Source: Nigrospora sphaerica
Taxonomy: Eukaryota; Ascomycota; Sordariomycetes; Amphisphaeriales; Apiosporaceae
NCBI GenBank assembly: GCA_018287875.1
Contig: JAGVVL010000009.1
Coordinates: 2,790,001 to 2,854,000, forward strand
Direction: 5' to 3'
DNA: 64,000 nt
In this document: in pieces, positions 47,401-59,038 of the stretch
How the letters are laid out: each line of letters opens with the position of its first letter
Position numbering within the stretch: position 1 is the stretch's first letter
Made by a program: the position numbers and the translations under genes
Notes under the pieces: generated by a model
Seen by the model: the letters and a program-made list of their open reading frames with translations, nothing else
What the model was told of the DNA's origin: nothing
Databases searched by the model: none

Positions 47401-48597
47401 CGGTATGGGAAAGACATTGCTCGCGGATCCAGTCCCAAAGTACTACAGACACGCATCACTTCCCACGTGACGATCCAAGGCGCTTCGCTGAGACCAAGGG
47501 GCGTGTGAACTGAGTCAAATCAGCCGGACGTTGGCACATTTCCACCAGGGGAGAGACTCACGCCACACGCTGTCGAGGCTTTCTTCTAGAACCTCAGTCG
47601 GACTTTTTGTCGGCTCGGCTGCCGACCGGCTTACCTTTCTCGTCACAGAATCAACCGCCGTGGCGGGAATGGAGCCGGCCTCCGAGTCAGACCAGTCCGA
47701 AGAGTCGGTTTCTAGACATGGGGGCAGCTCTGCGACTCTCGGCTCACCCGCAAAGGCCGCGGCCGAGTCGTTCAAAGCTCGCATCGAACTGTAGGACGGT
47801 TCATAGGAGAACTGCGAAGAGGGTGCATGATTTGGCAGTCTTTTCTGCTCTTGGCTGCTAGCCTCGTTTGTTGTCTGCGTCGAGGAGGGCGTGTTTACGT
47901 CATGGGAGAAGACGGTGGCGTTGACGCCGCACGAAGCCTTGCTTGAATGCATGGATGGTCTGCTGAGTGCTTGGGGTGCCTTCGTTGCCGAACGAGTGGC
48001 GGGCCCCATAACGAATATGCCTTGCGACACGACATTGGCGTCCGGAGATGTACTCTTACTTCTCTTCGGCGGAGGTTGATGGGGCGCATGCGACGGCCGA
48101 TTCTGAACCGGCCCTGGTGATCCGAGGTCTAGCGAAACGGGATCCGATAGCCAAGAACGCGATATATTTGGGTTGAGAGCCGCAGGCGGCGCCTGGAGGC
48201 GGAACTCTTGCAGTACGTCGTGGAGTAGTTTGATAAGATCATCCCTTTCTTGAGGCGTAGTAGCTGGTTGAACCCCAGCAATCATGGACGCGATATCGTC
48301 GGAACGGGGTTCAGATGCCCATTCGCTGGAAAGCTGGATGGCCCTCTCCCGGAAGATTCGAAGCACACGGGGCAGACGGCCCTGGCAGTGCTGGTAGTTT
48401 AGATGCCAGTATATATTCTCTACCCTATCGCCAACCCTCCTGCGCTTTGTAGGCGACTTTGTGGTGTCAGGCGGGGTGAAGTCAAGCCTGTAGGTAGTCG
48501 ACAGCTGCATGAAAATGGCATTGAATTGTTGCCGAAAAAGCTCTTGCTTTCTCGGCGTGCTCGGCGGCTGGGGGTCGGCGTTGGTATTATGGTCCAT
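44449..48597 (-). CDS. Cellular RNA-dependent RNA polymerase, QDE-1-like
   Basis: Cellular RdRPs make double-stranded RNA from aberrant transcripts and feed Dicer in quelling and related silencing. Exons are 47562-48597, 46389-47482 and 44449-46341; the product has 1340 residues, close to Neurospora QDE-1. The catalytic loop is GGDYDGDKAWICW, with Asp972, Asp974 and Asp976 as metal ligands. Supporting blocks are LGLAEVPTGFQGRIGSAKG, GCSTSAFMVVDFLGVL, DVLVARSPAHFPSDIQ and LFKEGVLLKQTQTY. The first 345 residues are Ser/Pro-rich and probably disordered, with THR-rich linkers. Joins are VW|PPWIVTWE and VLET|VGPLKP, over introns of 79 and 47 nt. The frame is intact throughout. The orthology (QDE-1 versus RRP-3) is inferred from the DYDGD form of the motif. 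Confidence 0.92.
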
Positions 48598-49192
48598 GTG
48601 GGCTGGCGCCGGCGGCAGACAGGTCGGCTTGCTAAGTCACTACTGCTAGCACCGGAGTCTCCAGTAACCCTGGAGAAGGCATACACGGCACCAGGGCGCA
48701 GCAAAGGGAGATGGCAGTGACCGAGTCTGCCAATTACATGCAGCTGGTGCTGTGCGGAGGCGCTTAAGTCAGTATACTTCGTACGTAAGCCAACTCCGAA
48801 GTCAAGTTGGAACTACAGCTAACGAGACACGGGCGGAAATGCTTGTTCCCACGTGGCCGGCGCGCCGTTTCACTTGGAGCGTTTGAATAGACGAAGCTCG
48901 GACGCCGCGGGACGGACGGATTGATGGGACGCTGGCGTGGACAAGGCGGGAGGCAAGCCGAGCCGCCGCCTCCGTGCTGGGTAAGACCCGAGGGACCGCA
49001 AAACAAAAACAAAAATGAATGGGAAGCGAGCCTACCCCAGGAAGATGAGGTCTGGTTGAAACTAGTCGATGGGGTTGCTGATGAAGGCTGTCGACGGGAC
49101 GGGACGAGGCGGCGCGATAAGAGGGGAAGAAACGAGATGCTCGCGGGTAAATGAGGGGGGAGTGGGCGTACGCGCTATCGCGTGCGTGTGTA

Positions 49193-49241
<49 letters not shown>

Positions 49242-50406
49242 ATTGTACATATCATCCACATAAGGTTCGTGTGCGTGCGTGTGCCCGATGCGAACGTGTG
49301 TCGGGGTGTCTGTTCGTAGTTAGCTCATCTTGGCGCTGCGGCGGTTGAGGATTGATCCATTGCCAGGACCAGGACCCGTTACGAGCAGCGGTAAGCGTCT
49401 CGGCGCGTCGAGCCTCGATGGACGGGAATACTTGCCTATCTGTAATGTAGGTATGTCATGTAGTATCCGTCTCACTACGGCTTGTGTCGGCACCTTTGAC
49501 CTAGAGGAGAGAAGGAAGAGAGAGAGAGAGGACAGGATGCCATCCCATACCATTAAGCATGTACGTAGGGTACGCATATATCTAGGTATCGGGGTACCCG
49601 TCAATTCCCCAAAAGCGCTCGGGGTTTGGCTCTGCCTTGATGAACCCTCGTCAAGAAGCTGCATGAGTGGGATTGCTGTGTAAAGTGACAGAGATCGATC
49701 CTTCGGTTCCCACCCCCGCTGTTTTGGTCAGTTGCTTACGTTAGTTATGTAGCACGTACCTACCCTACCGACCAACATCTCCTCTTCCTTGTTTCTTATC
49801 CTACCTCCGCATATACGGGGCGCGCCGGGAAAAACTTTCTGGGGACCTCCGTGTTCTCGTTGCTGTGCCTTCGTCTCCGGCATCAAGCGAGTGGATCGAG
49901 GGACGGATGGTCACATCAGCTCGGGCTGTACGGACTGCTACAACTACTCGTACTTAAACCCACTACGGGTAGACGGAAAGATCGGCTCGTTTCGCCCATT
50001 GGCCCTTTTTTTCGGCTTGCTCGGAGGCGCGCTAGGCCACGTCAAATGGACGTTGCGTCGCCCCGCTCCATCGCCCTACAACCCGGTCGAGATTTCGGTC
50101 TTCGGCATCTGTTTGTCTTCCTTTGCCCAACCTCGAGTCCTCCCGACCCGTCTGCATACATACCTGACCCTGTCGGATGTATATGTCCCGGCGCAACGGT
50201 TCCGTGACTGCGCGCCGCCAATCGCCACCCCCTCCTGCCCGCCAGCGACGCCGTCGCCGCCGCCGCCGAGACCGAGAGAAGGGACCCAGCCCGGCTCTTG
50301 GCACCGCGCTCCGGCCGGATTCCGCCTCCCCAGGAGCTGCTCTCGTGCTGGCTCGTCATAACTTTGGTCTTGACAGTGCCCAGCCGACTTACTAGCCAGC
50401 CTACCC
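48598..50406. other. Intergenic, divergent promoter region
   Basis: This 1.8 kb between the RdRP and Zn2Cys6 genes holds a GT microsatellite and TACCTACC words near 49755. No gene is supported; open frames near 49789-50361 are Arg/Ser-rich shadows. Confidence 0.5.
49195..49239 (+). repeat. (GT)n microsatellite
   Basis: About 21 uninterrupted GT units in the upstream region of the Zn2Cys6 gene. Confidence 0.85.
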
Positions 50407-53298
50407 ATGCCCCAACTCCAGGACGTCGATGAGGTCCCGGTGGAGGACCTTACTCCTGAAGAAGCTAGCCGCATCATCCACTCGCATCGCAAGGTTCGCT
50501 ATGGTAAGTCCATACATTCGTTGTCCGTTGCCCACGCGCACCTGGCCCGTGAAGGGGTGTTACCTATCTACCCGCCGCCGACGGCGTGGACGCACACGAA
50601 GGCGATCGCCGCGGCCCGCGTCTGCGACGGATGAGTCAAGTGCCCTGGCTCACGCCTCCAGGTACCGCCTGCTGGCCCTGTCGCCAGCGTAAGGTCAAGT
50701 GCGACAACAAGCAGCCCTGCGAGAACTGTGTCAAGCGTGAGCACCCGCAGCTGTGTTCCTATAAACCCAACCGCTCCAATGCCTCCAAGCAGGGCTCTTT
50801 GGAACACACGCTGAGCCGCAAGCGGCCGCGCTCGCCCGTCGATGACCTGGAGCGCGAGCGCGAGCGTGCCGGCAGCAGCAGCGACCACCAGCCCAACGGC
50901 TGGCCGCGTGCCATGGGTAGGTGTTCCGCCGCCCCAACAACGCGCTGTGTGCGTGGTCTGATGATAGTGTAGACCAGTCCGAGTCGATGGAGATTCCCCG
51001 CTACGTTGGTCAGAACAGCATACCCGCCCTGCTGAGGGATCGGTCGTCGCCCATCGAAGCCAAGGATGGCTTTGACATCCGTCGCGACATGCGTCCCATA
51101 TGGGGCCTGGACAACTCTGCCCCGTTTCCTCTCATGTCCTCGCAGCACTTGGACCGAATGACCCGCGAGATCTCGGCCGAGCTCCCGTCCGACCGTGAGG
51201 TCCTGAAGTAAGTCCACCGGACCGCCGCCTAGCCATCGTCGTCGCGCGGGCCTCCCCCCAAACCCCAACCACCCAGCTAACCAGTCGAAGGCTGTTCAAA
51301 ACCTACAAGGAGGTACCGCATCCCTTCTGGGGCTTCGTGATTGATATCGAGGACCTCGAGTCTCGGCTTATGGTCTATCTGGAGGAACGCGCCAAGGGGC
51401 CCCGTGAAGCCGTCGCGTCTGCGCGTCATGTCTCGGCTTCGTGGCTGTCCATCTTGTTCGCCGTTCTCGCGGTCGGGTCACAGTACCACGACTCCCCCTA
51501 CCACATCAGGACCCGGGACTCCCAGAAATACATGCAGATCAGCGTCCACTTCTTACGCCTGGGTAATTTTCTGCTCCGGTAAGCCGCAATCCCACGCTAC
51601 AGGTCCTTTCGTTTGGCCCGACTAACGACAGCCTTGACCACTCCAGACCCAACCTCGACTTCATCCAAGCTCTTCTCATGACGAGCTTTGTATTGCTGAA
51701 CGATATGAAAGCCGAAGCGTCCTGGGCTCTTTTGGGTCTCACTTGTCGGCTGGCGCAATCGCTTGGCCTCCACCGATCGAATCCGCAGGAAGGCCGTGAT
51801 AGCTCGACCGACTTGTCTGTGAAGGACTACGTGCGGCGGAAACTATGGTACCTGAGCGGCTTGCATCTTCATCTGTGATTTCTGCTAACTTCACATCAGG
51901 TGGACCTGCCAGTGGCACGATACGTTGACGTCGTTATCTTTCGACCGGTGAGGCGGTCTGCTCCATAGGAGTCCGCGTTGGGTCCGCTCGCTAACCGGAG
52001 GTGCAGGCCTAACATGACCAACATTCAGTGCTGCCCAATCCCTCTCTCGCCCAGCACGACGGTCCAGGGGCTCTCCTACCTGGAGGCCATGTACACTCTT
52101 ACTAAGATAATCTCAGAAAGGTTGAACCCCGATGCTACGGCAGCTGTTACGTATGATAAGATCTTGGAGAACTGCCGCGAAATCGAGGCGATCCGTGAGA
52201 ACGTCTATCCGCAGTTGCGAAGCAAGGAGGCGGCCAAAACGGCGGTAGATCGGTTACAACATTACGGAACGCGCCTGCACACGGCCTTTGTCGTATCCGT
52301 CTGCTGCCGGCCAGCTCTCCGGAGCGACTGCACGAATCTCAGTGCGGCGGAGAAACGCGCACTGTCGGAAAAGTGCAAGAGCAACCTCACCGAGACGGTG
52401 CGTATGTTCCTTTCTATGCACAACATCTCGGTCATTCCCACGCGCAGTTGGGCCTTTACGTACCACGGCCTGTCGTCGGCCGTTCTCCTTGGTATCTTAT
52501 GCGACACCAAGACGGATCCCGAGATCCGCCGATTGCAGGGCGACTTGATTTCGGCGCTGTCCGCAGCAGCAGCCAAAGAGAGGAGCAGCCCGCCGCCAGA
52601 CCACATTAAACATAGTGATCGGGATATCGAGCTCTCGGGTCCGCTCTCGAGGGCACTGACGGCCCTGAAGAACATCTACGACTACGGGTCGCTGCACGGT
52701 CTGTCGGGCTTGAAGAGCGAGGTCACGTCGGGGTCCAGAACACCGAATCCGTCATCGTTGACGCATGCGCCGCTCGGCGGATCGCAACCGCGCCCCCAGG
52801 CCAGCCTGAACCCGCATCAAGATGCCGCCCTCGCTATGACGGAACTGCAAAATGGCCAGACCGTGCCCGATTTTGCCGGGTGAGTGTTGCATTGTAGGGT
52901 GATGGGCAGTGGCGGCCTAGACCAGATGCTGACTGTGTTTTAGCAACATGACCTATTCGACATCGCTGTCAGCCCAGCCGCAGCCGGCTGCCATCAGTGT
53001 ACCGCCGGGCACGGCTCCGGACATTAGCCAGATGGATCCCAGTGCCTACATGTCACCCATGGATCTGTACGATTCCATATTCTGGGGTAAGCCGGCCCGT
53101 TGATTCTCCCCTCTTTCTCTCTCTCTCTCTCTTCCTTTCCTCCCCATCTCCTTCTTGGTGGACTCTTTTTGACCAAAACTGACCGGATGGCCCGGGTCAG
53201 AATCGCCAGATCCCTTTTATACAGGCACCGACATGAGTTTTGATTTCATGGCCCAGCCCCCTCCCGGGCAGCCGCCACAGCAGCAGTTTTATTTTTAA
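50407..53298 (+). CDS. Zn2Cys6 transcription factor
   Basis: This 745-residue fungal regulator has nine exons: 50407-50503, 50662-50916, 50973-51207, 51291-51578, 51647-51847, 51900-51947, 52007-52879, 52944-53086 and 53201-53298. The binuclear zinc cluster is Cys36, 39, 46, 52, 55 and 64 (ACWPCRQRKVKC then PCENC), split from its leader by the first intron. KRPRSPVDDLERERERAGS may be the linker and dimerisation part. The middle-homology domain spans about residues 190-540, with LFAVLAVGSQYHDSPY, ALLGLTCRLAQSLGLHR and KLWWTCQWHDTLTSLSFDR as landmarks. The C-terminus is Pro/Gln-rich (QPPPGQPPQQQ), as in activation domains. It converges on an amidase gene with 223 nt between stops, so the amidase is a candidate target. 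A CT-rich tract lies in intron 8. Confidence 0.92.
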
Positions 53299-53521
53299 TC
53301 GTGCGTTAGTTTTCACGCACTCGCCTGGTGGGCTTTTTCCGACACGGGCGTTCAAAAGAAGAGAGCGGGGGTTGTTTGCCAACGCTGTCTCGGCCCAGTT
53401 TGTGTGTCGGTGGCGCACCCATCTACGCCTGTATGGCCATTATTTGAATAATAGTAGCGTTGGCCCTGTGCTTTCAGCCATGACGCATTGCCGATGGCGT
53501 CCCCTGCACACTGATGCGATA

Positions 53522-55572
53522 TCACGGCAGTGCATCCAGCACCATCTTCACCATCGCTACCACCTTCTCTTCCTCCAACCTAGAGCACGCGTTAGCCCCC
53601 ATCGACGATGGGGCGGAAACTACTTACCGTCTGCCAATAAGTTGTAGGGAAACGGGCATGCCATGAACAGCGTCGGGATTGTCTGTGTGTGGGCTTAGTA
53701 GAGCAAGACGGCCGAGGGGCCACATTGGTCCGACTTACATTCGGCTTGGATCATGCCGTCAAGGCTTGAGAAGGGCTTATAGGAGTCGCCACGGGCCACG
53801 TCCACAGCAGCATCTACCCTGACGCCGGATGGGAAGGACAAGCAGCTGTAATCGAGCACATTATAGACGCCAGTGAAGCCGACTGGAGCGCGTTAGCAAC
53901 CGCATGGAGTGGAGGGTGGGCGCGTGGGCGCGTCTGGTTTGACCCTAGGAACGCTACAGGCCCGTGAAGCGGGAAAAGTAGGGAAGGACTCGGTAGGACA
54001 GGACAGACTGACCATGCTTGAACTTTGTATTCTCCACGCTGCTGTAGGGCGTCGTTGGGCACAGGATGGCGTCGATGCCGGCGGCGTTCCAACGGTCCAG
54101 GTACTTTTTCTGGTAGGCGACGCGCTCGAGGTGCAACTGCCACATCTCCGAGGTAGGGAGCTCGCGCGCGGCTTGGTACTGGCGCATCTCGGGCCGCCAG
54201 GGCTCGCCCGACCGCTCAATCTCCTTGCGGATGGTGCTTCCGCCGTCGGCGACGAACATGCGCTCGAGCAGACGCGCACCCTGCAGCTGGTCCTCGGAGG
54301 ACCAGGTGCTGATGATGTGGCCGGCGGCCTCGAGCTTCGCGACAACGAGCCGCAGCGCCCGCGTCACCGGCGGCGTCGGGTGCGCCATACCATCGTCCCA
54401 CATGACGGCGATCTTCAACTTGGGTGCTAGGCGAACGGGGCGCCAGGGGATCGGCACGCAGCGGGGGTCGGCAAGCCACGGCTCGGCGCCCACGACGGAC
54501 TTGCAGTACAGGCCGAGGTCGGCCAGCGTGCGCGTCATGGGCCCGTTGACGGACTGTACGGCCTCCTGGCCAGGCATGCCGGATCGGCACCCTAGTGTTG
54601 GAAAGCGGCCAAAGGAAGGCCGCAGGGTGAAGATGCCGGTACAGGCGGCGGGGATGCGCAGCTGCAGCCCCCGGAGTCAGTGTCTGCCCCGTACACTCCA
54701 TTTTCTTTCAGTCCCGTCATCCACCACACGACCGCCCCAGTGATGATCGGGAGCGCGGGGTGAGGAACAGGGCTAAAAGCGGGGGGGAGGAAGACCGAGA
54801 CTTGCTTACCGAGCCACCGATGTCGGTTCCCACGCCCCAGGGGCTGCCCTTGAAGGCGATCAGGGCCGACTCGCCGCCGGAGCTGCCGCCGCTCGTCAAC
54901 CGGCGGTTCAGGGGGTTCACGGTGCGGCCAAAGACGTTGTTGACCGACTCGGCGATCATCATGGCGGTGGGGACGTTGGTCTTGACGTAGAAAACGGCGC
55001 CGGCGTCGGCCAGCAGCTGGGCCAGGGTGGAGTCGTGCGCCGCGGCGTCCCCAATGTGCGAGACGAAGCCCACGGTTGAGTCCAGACCGGCCAGGTTGAA
55101 GTTGTCCTTGAGCGAGATGGGCAGGCCGTGCAGAGGGCCGACGGGCGTGCCGGTGCGGGCCATGTGCTCGTCCAGCTTCCGCGCCATCTGCAGGCCGCGC
55201 TCAAAACAGACTTCGGACAGGCAGTTGGTCTGCGGCGTCTTGTCAGTCTTGCGGCCCAAGTGACTCTCGGGCCGCTCCCGCCGCGGTGGGACTTACAAGT
55301 TGGTGTGCGGCCACTGCCCGCTTGAAGAAAGCCCGCGTGACTGTCTCGGACTTGAGCTCGCCCGTAGCCAGGCGGGGGAGCAGTTCGAGCGCCGTCGCGC
55401 CGGTGATGTCCAGCTCCTCGGGAGTGAACCAGCCCGACGTCTCGGGGAAATCCGTTACGTCGTCCTGGTTGTCCGGGGGCAGCAGGTGCGCAGGCACGAG
55501 ATACTCGGCCGGGATGGCATCTCGGAGAGCCTGGCGCTTCCGGCCGGCCCGGGTTTCCCAGGTGGTCAGCAT
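53522..55572 (-). CDS. Amidase (amidase-signature family, acetamidase-like)
   Basis: Amidase-signature enzymes hydrolyse amides to acid and ammonia. Six exons in transcript order are 55297-55572, 54810-55229, 54013-54661, 53739-53882, 53628-53682 and 53522-53579; the product has 533 residues. The Ser-cisSer-Lys triad is Lys133 (LPISLKDNFN), Ser208 (SGGSSGGESALIA) and Ser232 (GTDIGGSLRIPA). FPETSGWFTPEELDIT near the N-terminus and NVLDYSCLSFPSGV then NPDAVHGMPVSLQLIGRR near the C-terminus match fungal general amidases. The last two exons code for only 18 and 19 residues and end DALP. There is no signal peptide, so it is cytosolic. It sits between a Zn2Cys6 regulator and a Liz1-type permease. 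Confidence 0.93.
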
Positions 55573-57087
55573 TGCTGGAGGGGAGGCCGACGGCTGGGTC
55601 TGGAAGGCGAAGGGGAACAGACAATTGCCAAACGACCGTGATGCGAGGGGGCCAGAAGGGACCGGAGAAGACGTGGCACCCGAATGGAACACAGCCGGGA
55701 GGCAGCTTACATAGACGCCGCCCGAGGCTATAAGAACACACGCTCTCTCCGCCGCCAAGGAGAGGGGATTTGGCCCTAGCCTGGACCGGATGCACCTACT
55801 TGGAGGGGGCAGAGAGAGGAGACGCCCCGAGCCGGATGGCCGGATCTAGGAGCAAGCCCGTCGGCGGCGTCCGACGCGGGCCCAAGTCCGCTTCGGAGCA
55901 AGATCAGCACTCGCTGGCTTCGTCGCCCGTCCCCAATTCCATGGACCCGGCAGGTCGTAGTAGTAGGGTACCATGGGCCAGGACTGTTGCTCCGCCAAGT
56001 ACGGCGTGTGTCTTCCAGGCTGTCACTGTTGCTCACGTGCCGACGATGATGGGATGCGGTTGGTGATGTGGGGCAATGGGACTTTCTGTGATCCATGTAG
56101 TTGTACCAGTACCCCGACTGCCCGTGGTGGAAACCTAAAGCTAAACCATAGAAACATGCATTTAACAGTGTACTCGCTCCCCGCTCTCTGCCCCTGCCTC
56201 GGATGGGCTTAAGAAATGGACATCTGGATTCGGTCACTGAGGGACGACGTCCTTGCTTGCTCCTCGCTTTGTACGACAAGAAGTGCGTACCTATATCTGC
56301 CTACGTCGTGGAGATGCGGGATGGATCTCATGCCCGCCAGTGCGGCGAGGATCCGGCCTTATCGACCTCATCTTGGCACTCTCAGTCGAACTAGCCCAAG
56401 CTCTTATCGGGCTAAGAATGGGCCCCCTGCAAAAGACACTGTTATGGAAGCAAACTGCTCTCAAAAGAGGTAAGTGGGCAGCAGCTCGGGTGCTTTAGGT
56501 GGCTCTGTAGGTAGAGTAGGTACCGCTTTTCCAGTAGGGTACCTACATCTTATCTACGGGGTTCTAATGTACGCACTGGAGTACCTACCCTACTTATTTA
56601 CCTACCTCTTTCTACTTCTTTCCATAGTACCATCGCCCGTTAACGCGGAAATCCTGCTGGGCAAAAAGCAGCAACTAACCAGCACGAGCTGTCCCCGAGA
56701 TAGCCCGACAGCCTCGCTATCAGGTTGGCACTAGAAGCTGCGCGACACGGGGGGGCCCTATCGTTCAGGGTATAGTTGGGAATACTTGGTGCCAAGCGCG
56801 AGATAGGCCGCCTGCGTTAGTTACCGGGTTGCAGGGGCCCCTATCGCAGGAGATTCCCGTCGCCGACGTTGCGTCTCGGACTGCCGGCCGCGTTCCTCTC
56901 ACGCGCTCGGAAGCACCGCCGAACGAGGCAGCACGTCGCTTCGTGCGAACCGTCCAGCGGCCTGGAACGCTATCGCGCGGGCGGAGCCTCGCCGTCGCGG
57001 GGTCCGGGGTATAAAAAGTCAGGGTATAGCCGTGCTGTCTTGCCGCGAGAACACCCGCGCACGCGCTCGGCACGTTCCCCTGCCATC
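55573..57087. other. Intergenic, divergent promoter region
   Basis: This 1.5 kb between the divergent amidase and permease genes is rich in GTAGGTA and TACCTACC words at 56505-56610. It includes a TATA box at 57010. No gene is supported. Confidence 0.5.
57010..57017 (+). promoter_or_regulatory. TATA box of the Liz1-type permease gene
   Basis: TATAAAAA lies about 75 nt upstream of the ATG at 57088, the best TATA match in the window at a usual fungal distance. Confidence 0.5.
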
Positions 57088-58703
57088 ATGGCCCTCAGCG
57101 CGCGGCTGCGAGACTACCTGGCCGTCCAGCACCGGCCGGGCGAGAGACGGCTGCTCTTCAAGATCGACTTCTTCATCCTAACCTTCTGCTGTCTGGCCTA
57201 CTTCTGCAACTATCTCGACCGGAGCAATCTGACCAATGCCTACGTCTCGGGCATGCGGGAGGAGCTGGGCTTTGTGGGGGACCAGCTCAACCAAATCAAC
57301 ACCTGCTTCACCGTGGGCTATGTCAGTACGTGTTGCGCCCGAGGCCATATCCCCCCCTTCCCCCTCGTCTTGTACTTCTCCCTTGGGGGCCCATCTCCGT
57401 GCTGACGCCCGCCCAGTCGGTCAAATTCCGGCCAACCTCAGCTTGCACTATGTTAGGCCCCGCGTCTTCTTCCCCTCCATGATGATGATCTGGGCCGCCT
57501 TGACCATGGTGACGGCGGCCGTGCAGCGGCCCCAGTCCATCATGGCCATCCGCTTCTTCCAGGGCATCGCCGAGGCCACCACTTTCGTCGGTACGCATTA
57601 CATCCTCGGCTCTTGGTACACCGAGCGCGAGCTGGGTAAGCGGAGCGGCCTCTTCACCGCTTCGGGCCTCGCCGGCACCATGATCGGTGGCTTCATCCAG
57701 ACGGGCATCTACTCTTCGATGCACCAGCGCCACGGGCTCAGCGGCTGGCGCTGGCTCTTCATCGTCGACGGCCTCATCACCGTCCCCGTCGCCCTGTATG
57801 GCTACCTATGCTTCCCCGACACGCCGCAGACGACCTCGGCCTTCTACCTCAGCGAGGCCGAGAGGCGCCTGGCCGTCCTCCGCGTGCCCAGCGTTGAGGA
57901 GCCCTCGCCAGTCTCGTGGCACTTCGCCAAGAAAGTGCTGTCCTCGTGGTATTGGTGGGGCTTCGTGGTCCTCTGGATCATCGCCGGCGAGACCGAGTCG
58001 TTTAGCTCCAACGGCCTCCTGGCGCTGTACATGAAAAGCCACCCCACCATCAAGTATGCTGTCTGGCAGCTCAACAACTACCCGGCCGGCGTGCCCGCCG
58101 CCGGCATCGTCTCCACCCTGTTCTTCGCTACTCTGACCGACATCCTGGGGGGCAGGCGCTGGATCGTCGGCTACTTTATTGCCGTCACCGGCATCGCCAC
58201 CTCGGCCATGATCCTGGTGGCGTCCAAGGACCCCACCAACGCCATGTCGACGGCCGTCGTCTTTGGTGCCTACTACTGGGCCGGGTCGGTCTACGCGTGC
58301 CAGGCGACCTTTTTTGCATGGTGCAATGATGCGATGAGGTACGAGGACCACATGTTCCGGGCCGTCGTTCTGGCCGGTATGAACCTCGGCTCCAACGTCT
58401 TCAACGCATGGTGGTCCATCATTTTTTATGGCGCATCCATGGCACCGTGGTTTATTGTAAGCTACCACTCCTCCCCCCCCCAAAGCCCTCCCCAGGCCAC
58501 ATCAAGACGTGTTACTTACGGTCGGTTCTTTCATGCAGCGCGGTATGTGGGCGATGATAGCCTGTAGCATTCTGTTGGCGATATGGACGGCCGGCCTGTC
58601 ATACATGGCGAAGAGGGATCACGACAGGAGACGGGTACTGGGTCAAGCGGCGTCGGAGCGAGCGGTGTCGGAGCCGGTCGATGACAAAGCCGCGCTCGAG
58701 TAA
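57088..58703 (+). CDS. MFS permease, Liz1/Fen2/Seo1-type
   Basis: This plasma-membrane proton symporter has 480 residues. Exons are 57088-57325, 57417-58456 and 58539-58703, joined as GYV|IGQIPANL and APWFI|RGMWAM. Hallmarks are KIDFFILTFCCLAYFCNYLD with DRSNLTNAYVSGMREELGF, FFQGIAEATTFVGTHYILG, WYTERELGKRSGLF, SGWRWLFIVDG and LAGMNLGSNVFNAWWSII. This branch contains the pantothenate transporters Liz1 and Fen2 and the Seo1/allantoate-like permeases; the substrate is not certain. It is divergent from the amidase and convergent with the nickel transporter (335 nt between stops). Confidence 0.92.
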
Positions 58704-59038
58704 GGATCGTTGGGTTTCCATTCTGTAAACGGCAATGTGGAGGCCCCGCCCACGTGCAGTCTCGGCTACCCTGCCTAACTCTCGAGGGAGCTTCAGCCGC
58801 CAAGTGCACATAGTTCGTGGCGAGACCTGCCATTACGGGCTCCAAGCCCCAGTATATATAGCCTGCCCCAAAGACAAGTACGCAATGTACACGGTTCTGA
58901 GATACGCGAACGCGTAACCGCTTCTCTGGATTCGAACCATCTCGAGCAGGTCGGTCCCAAAGGTCGGTTGGATGAGAACAGGTACCGGCGCTGCATTTGA
59001 AATCGGGCAGGGCAACGGTTTGTGTTGGAGATCAAGCT
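58704..59038. other. Convergent 3' spacer
   Basis: This 335-nt spacer contains a perfect tRNA B-box-like word near 58929, but no tRNA fold surrounds it. No supported feature. Confidence 0.55.

Noticed and set aside
58885..58960. Perfect reverse-strand tRNA B-box word (GGTTCGAATCC) near 58929
   Set aside because: Only three of five T-stem pairs form, no A box lies at the right distance and no acceptor stem can be paired.
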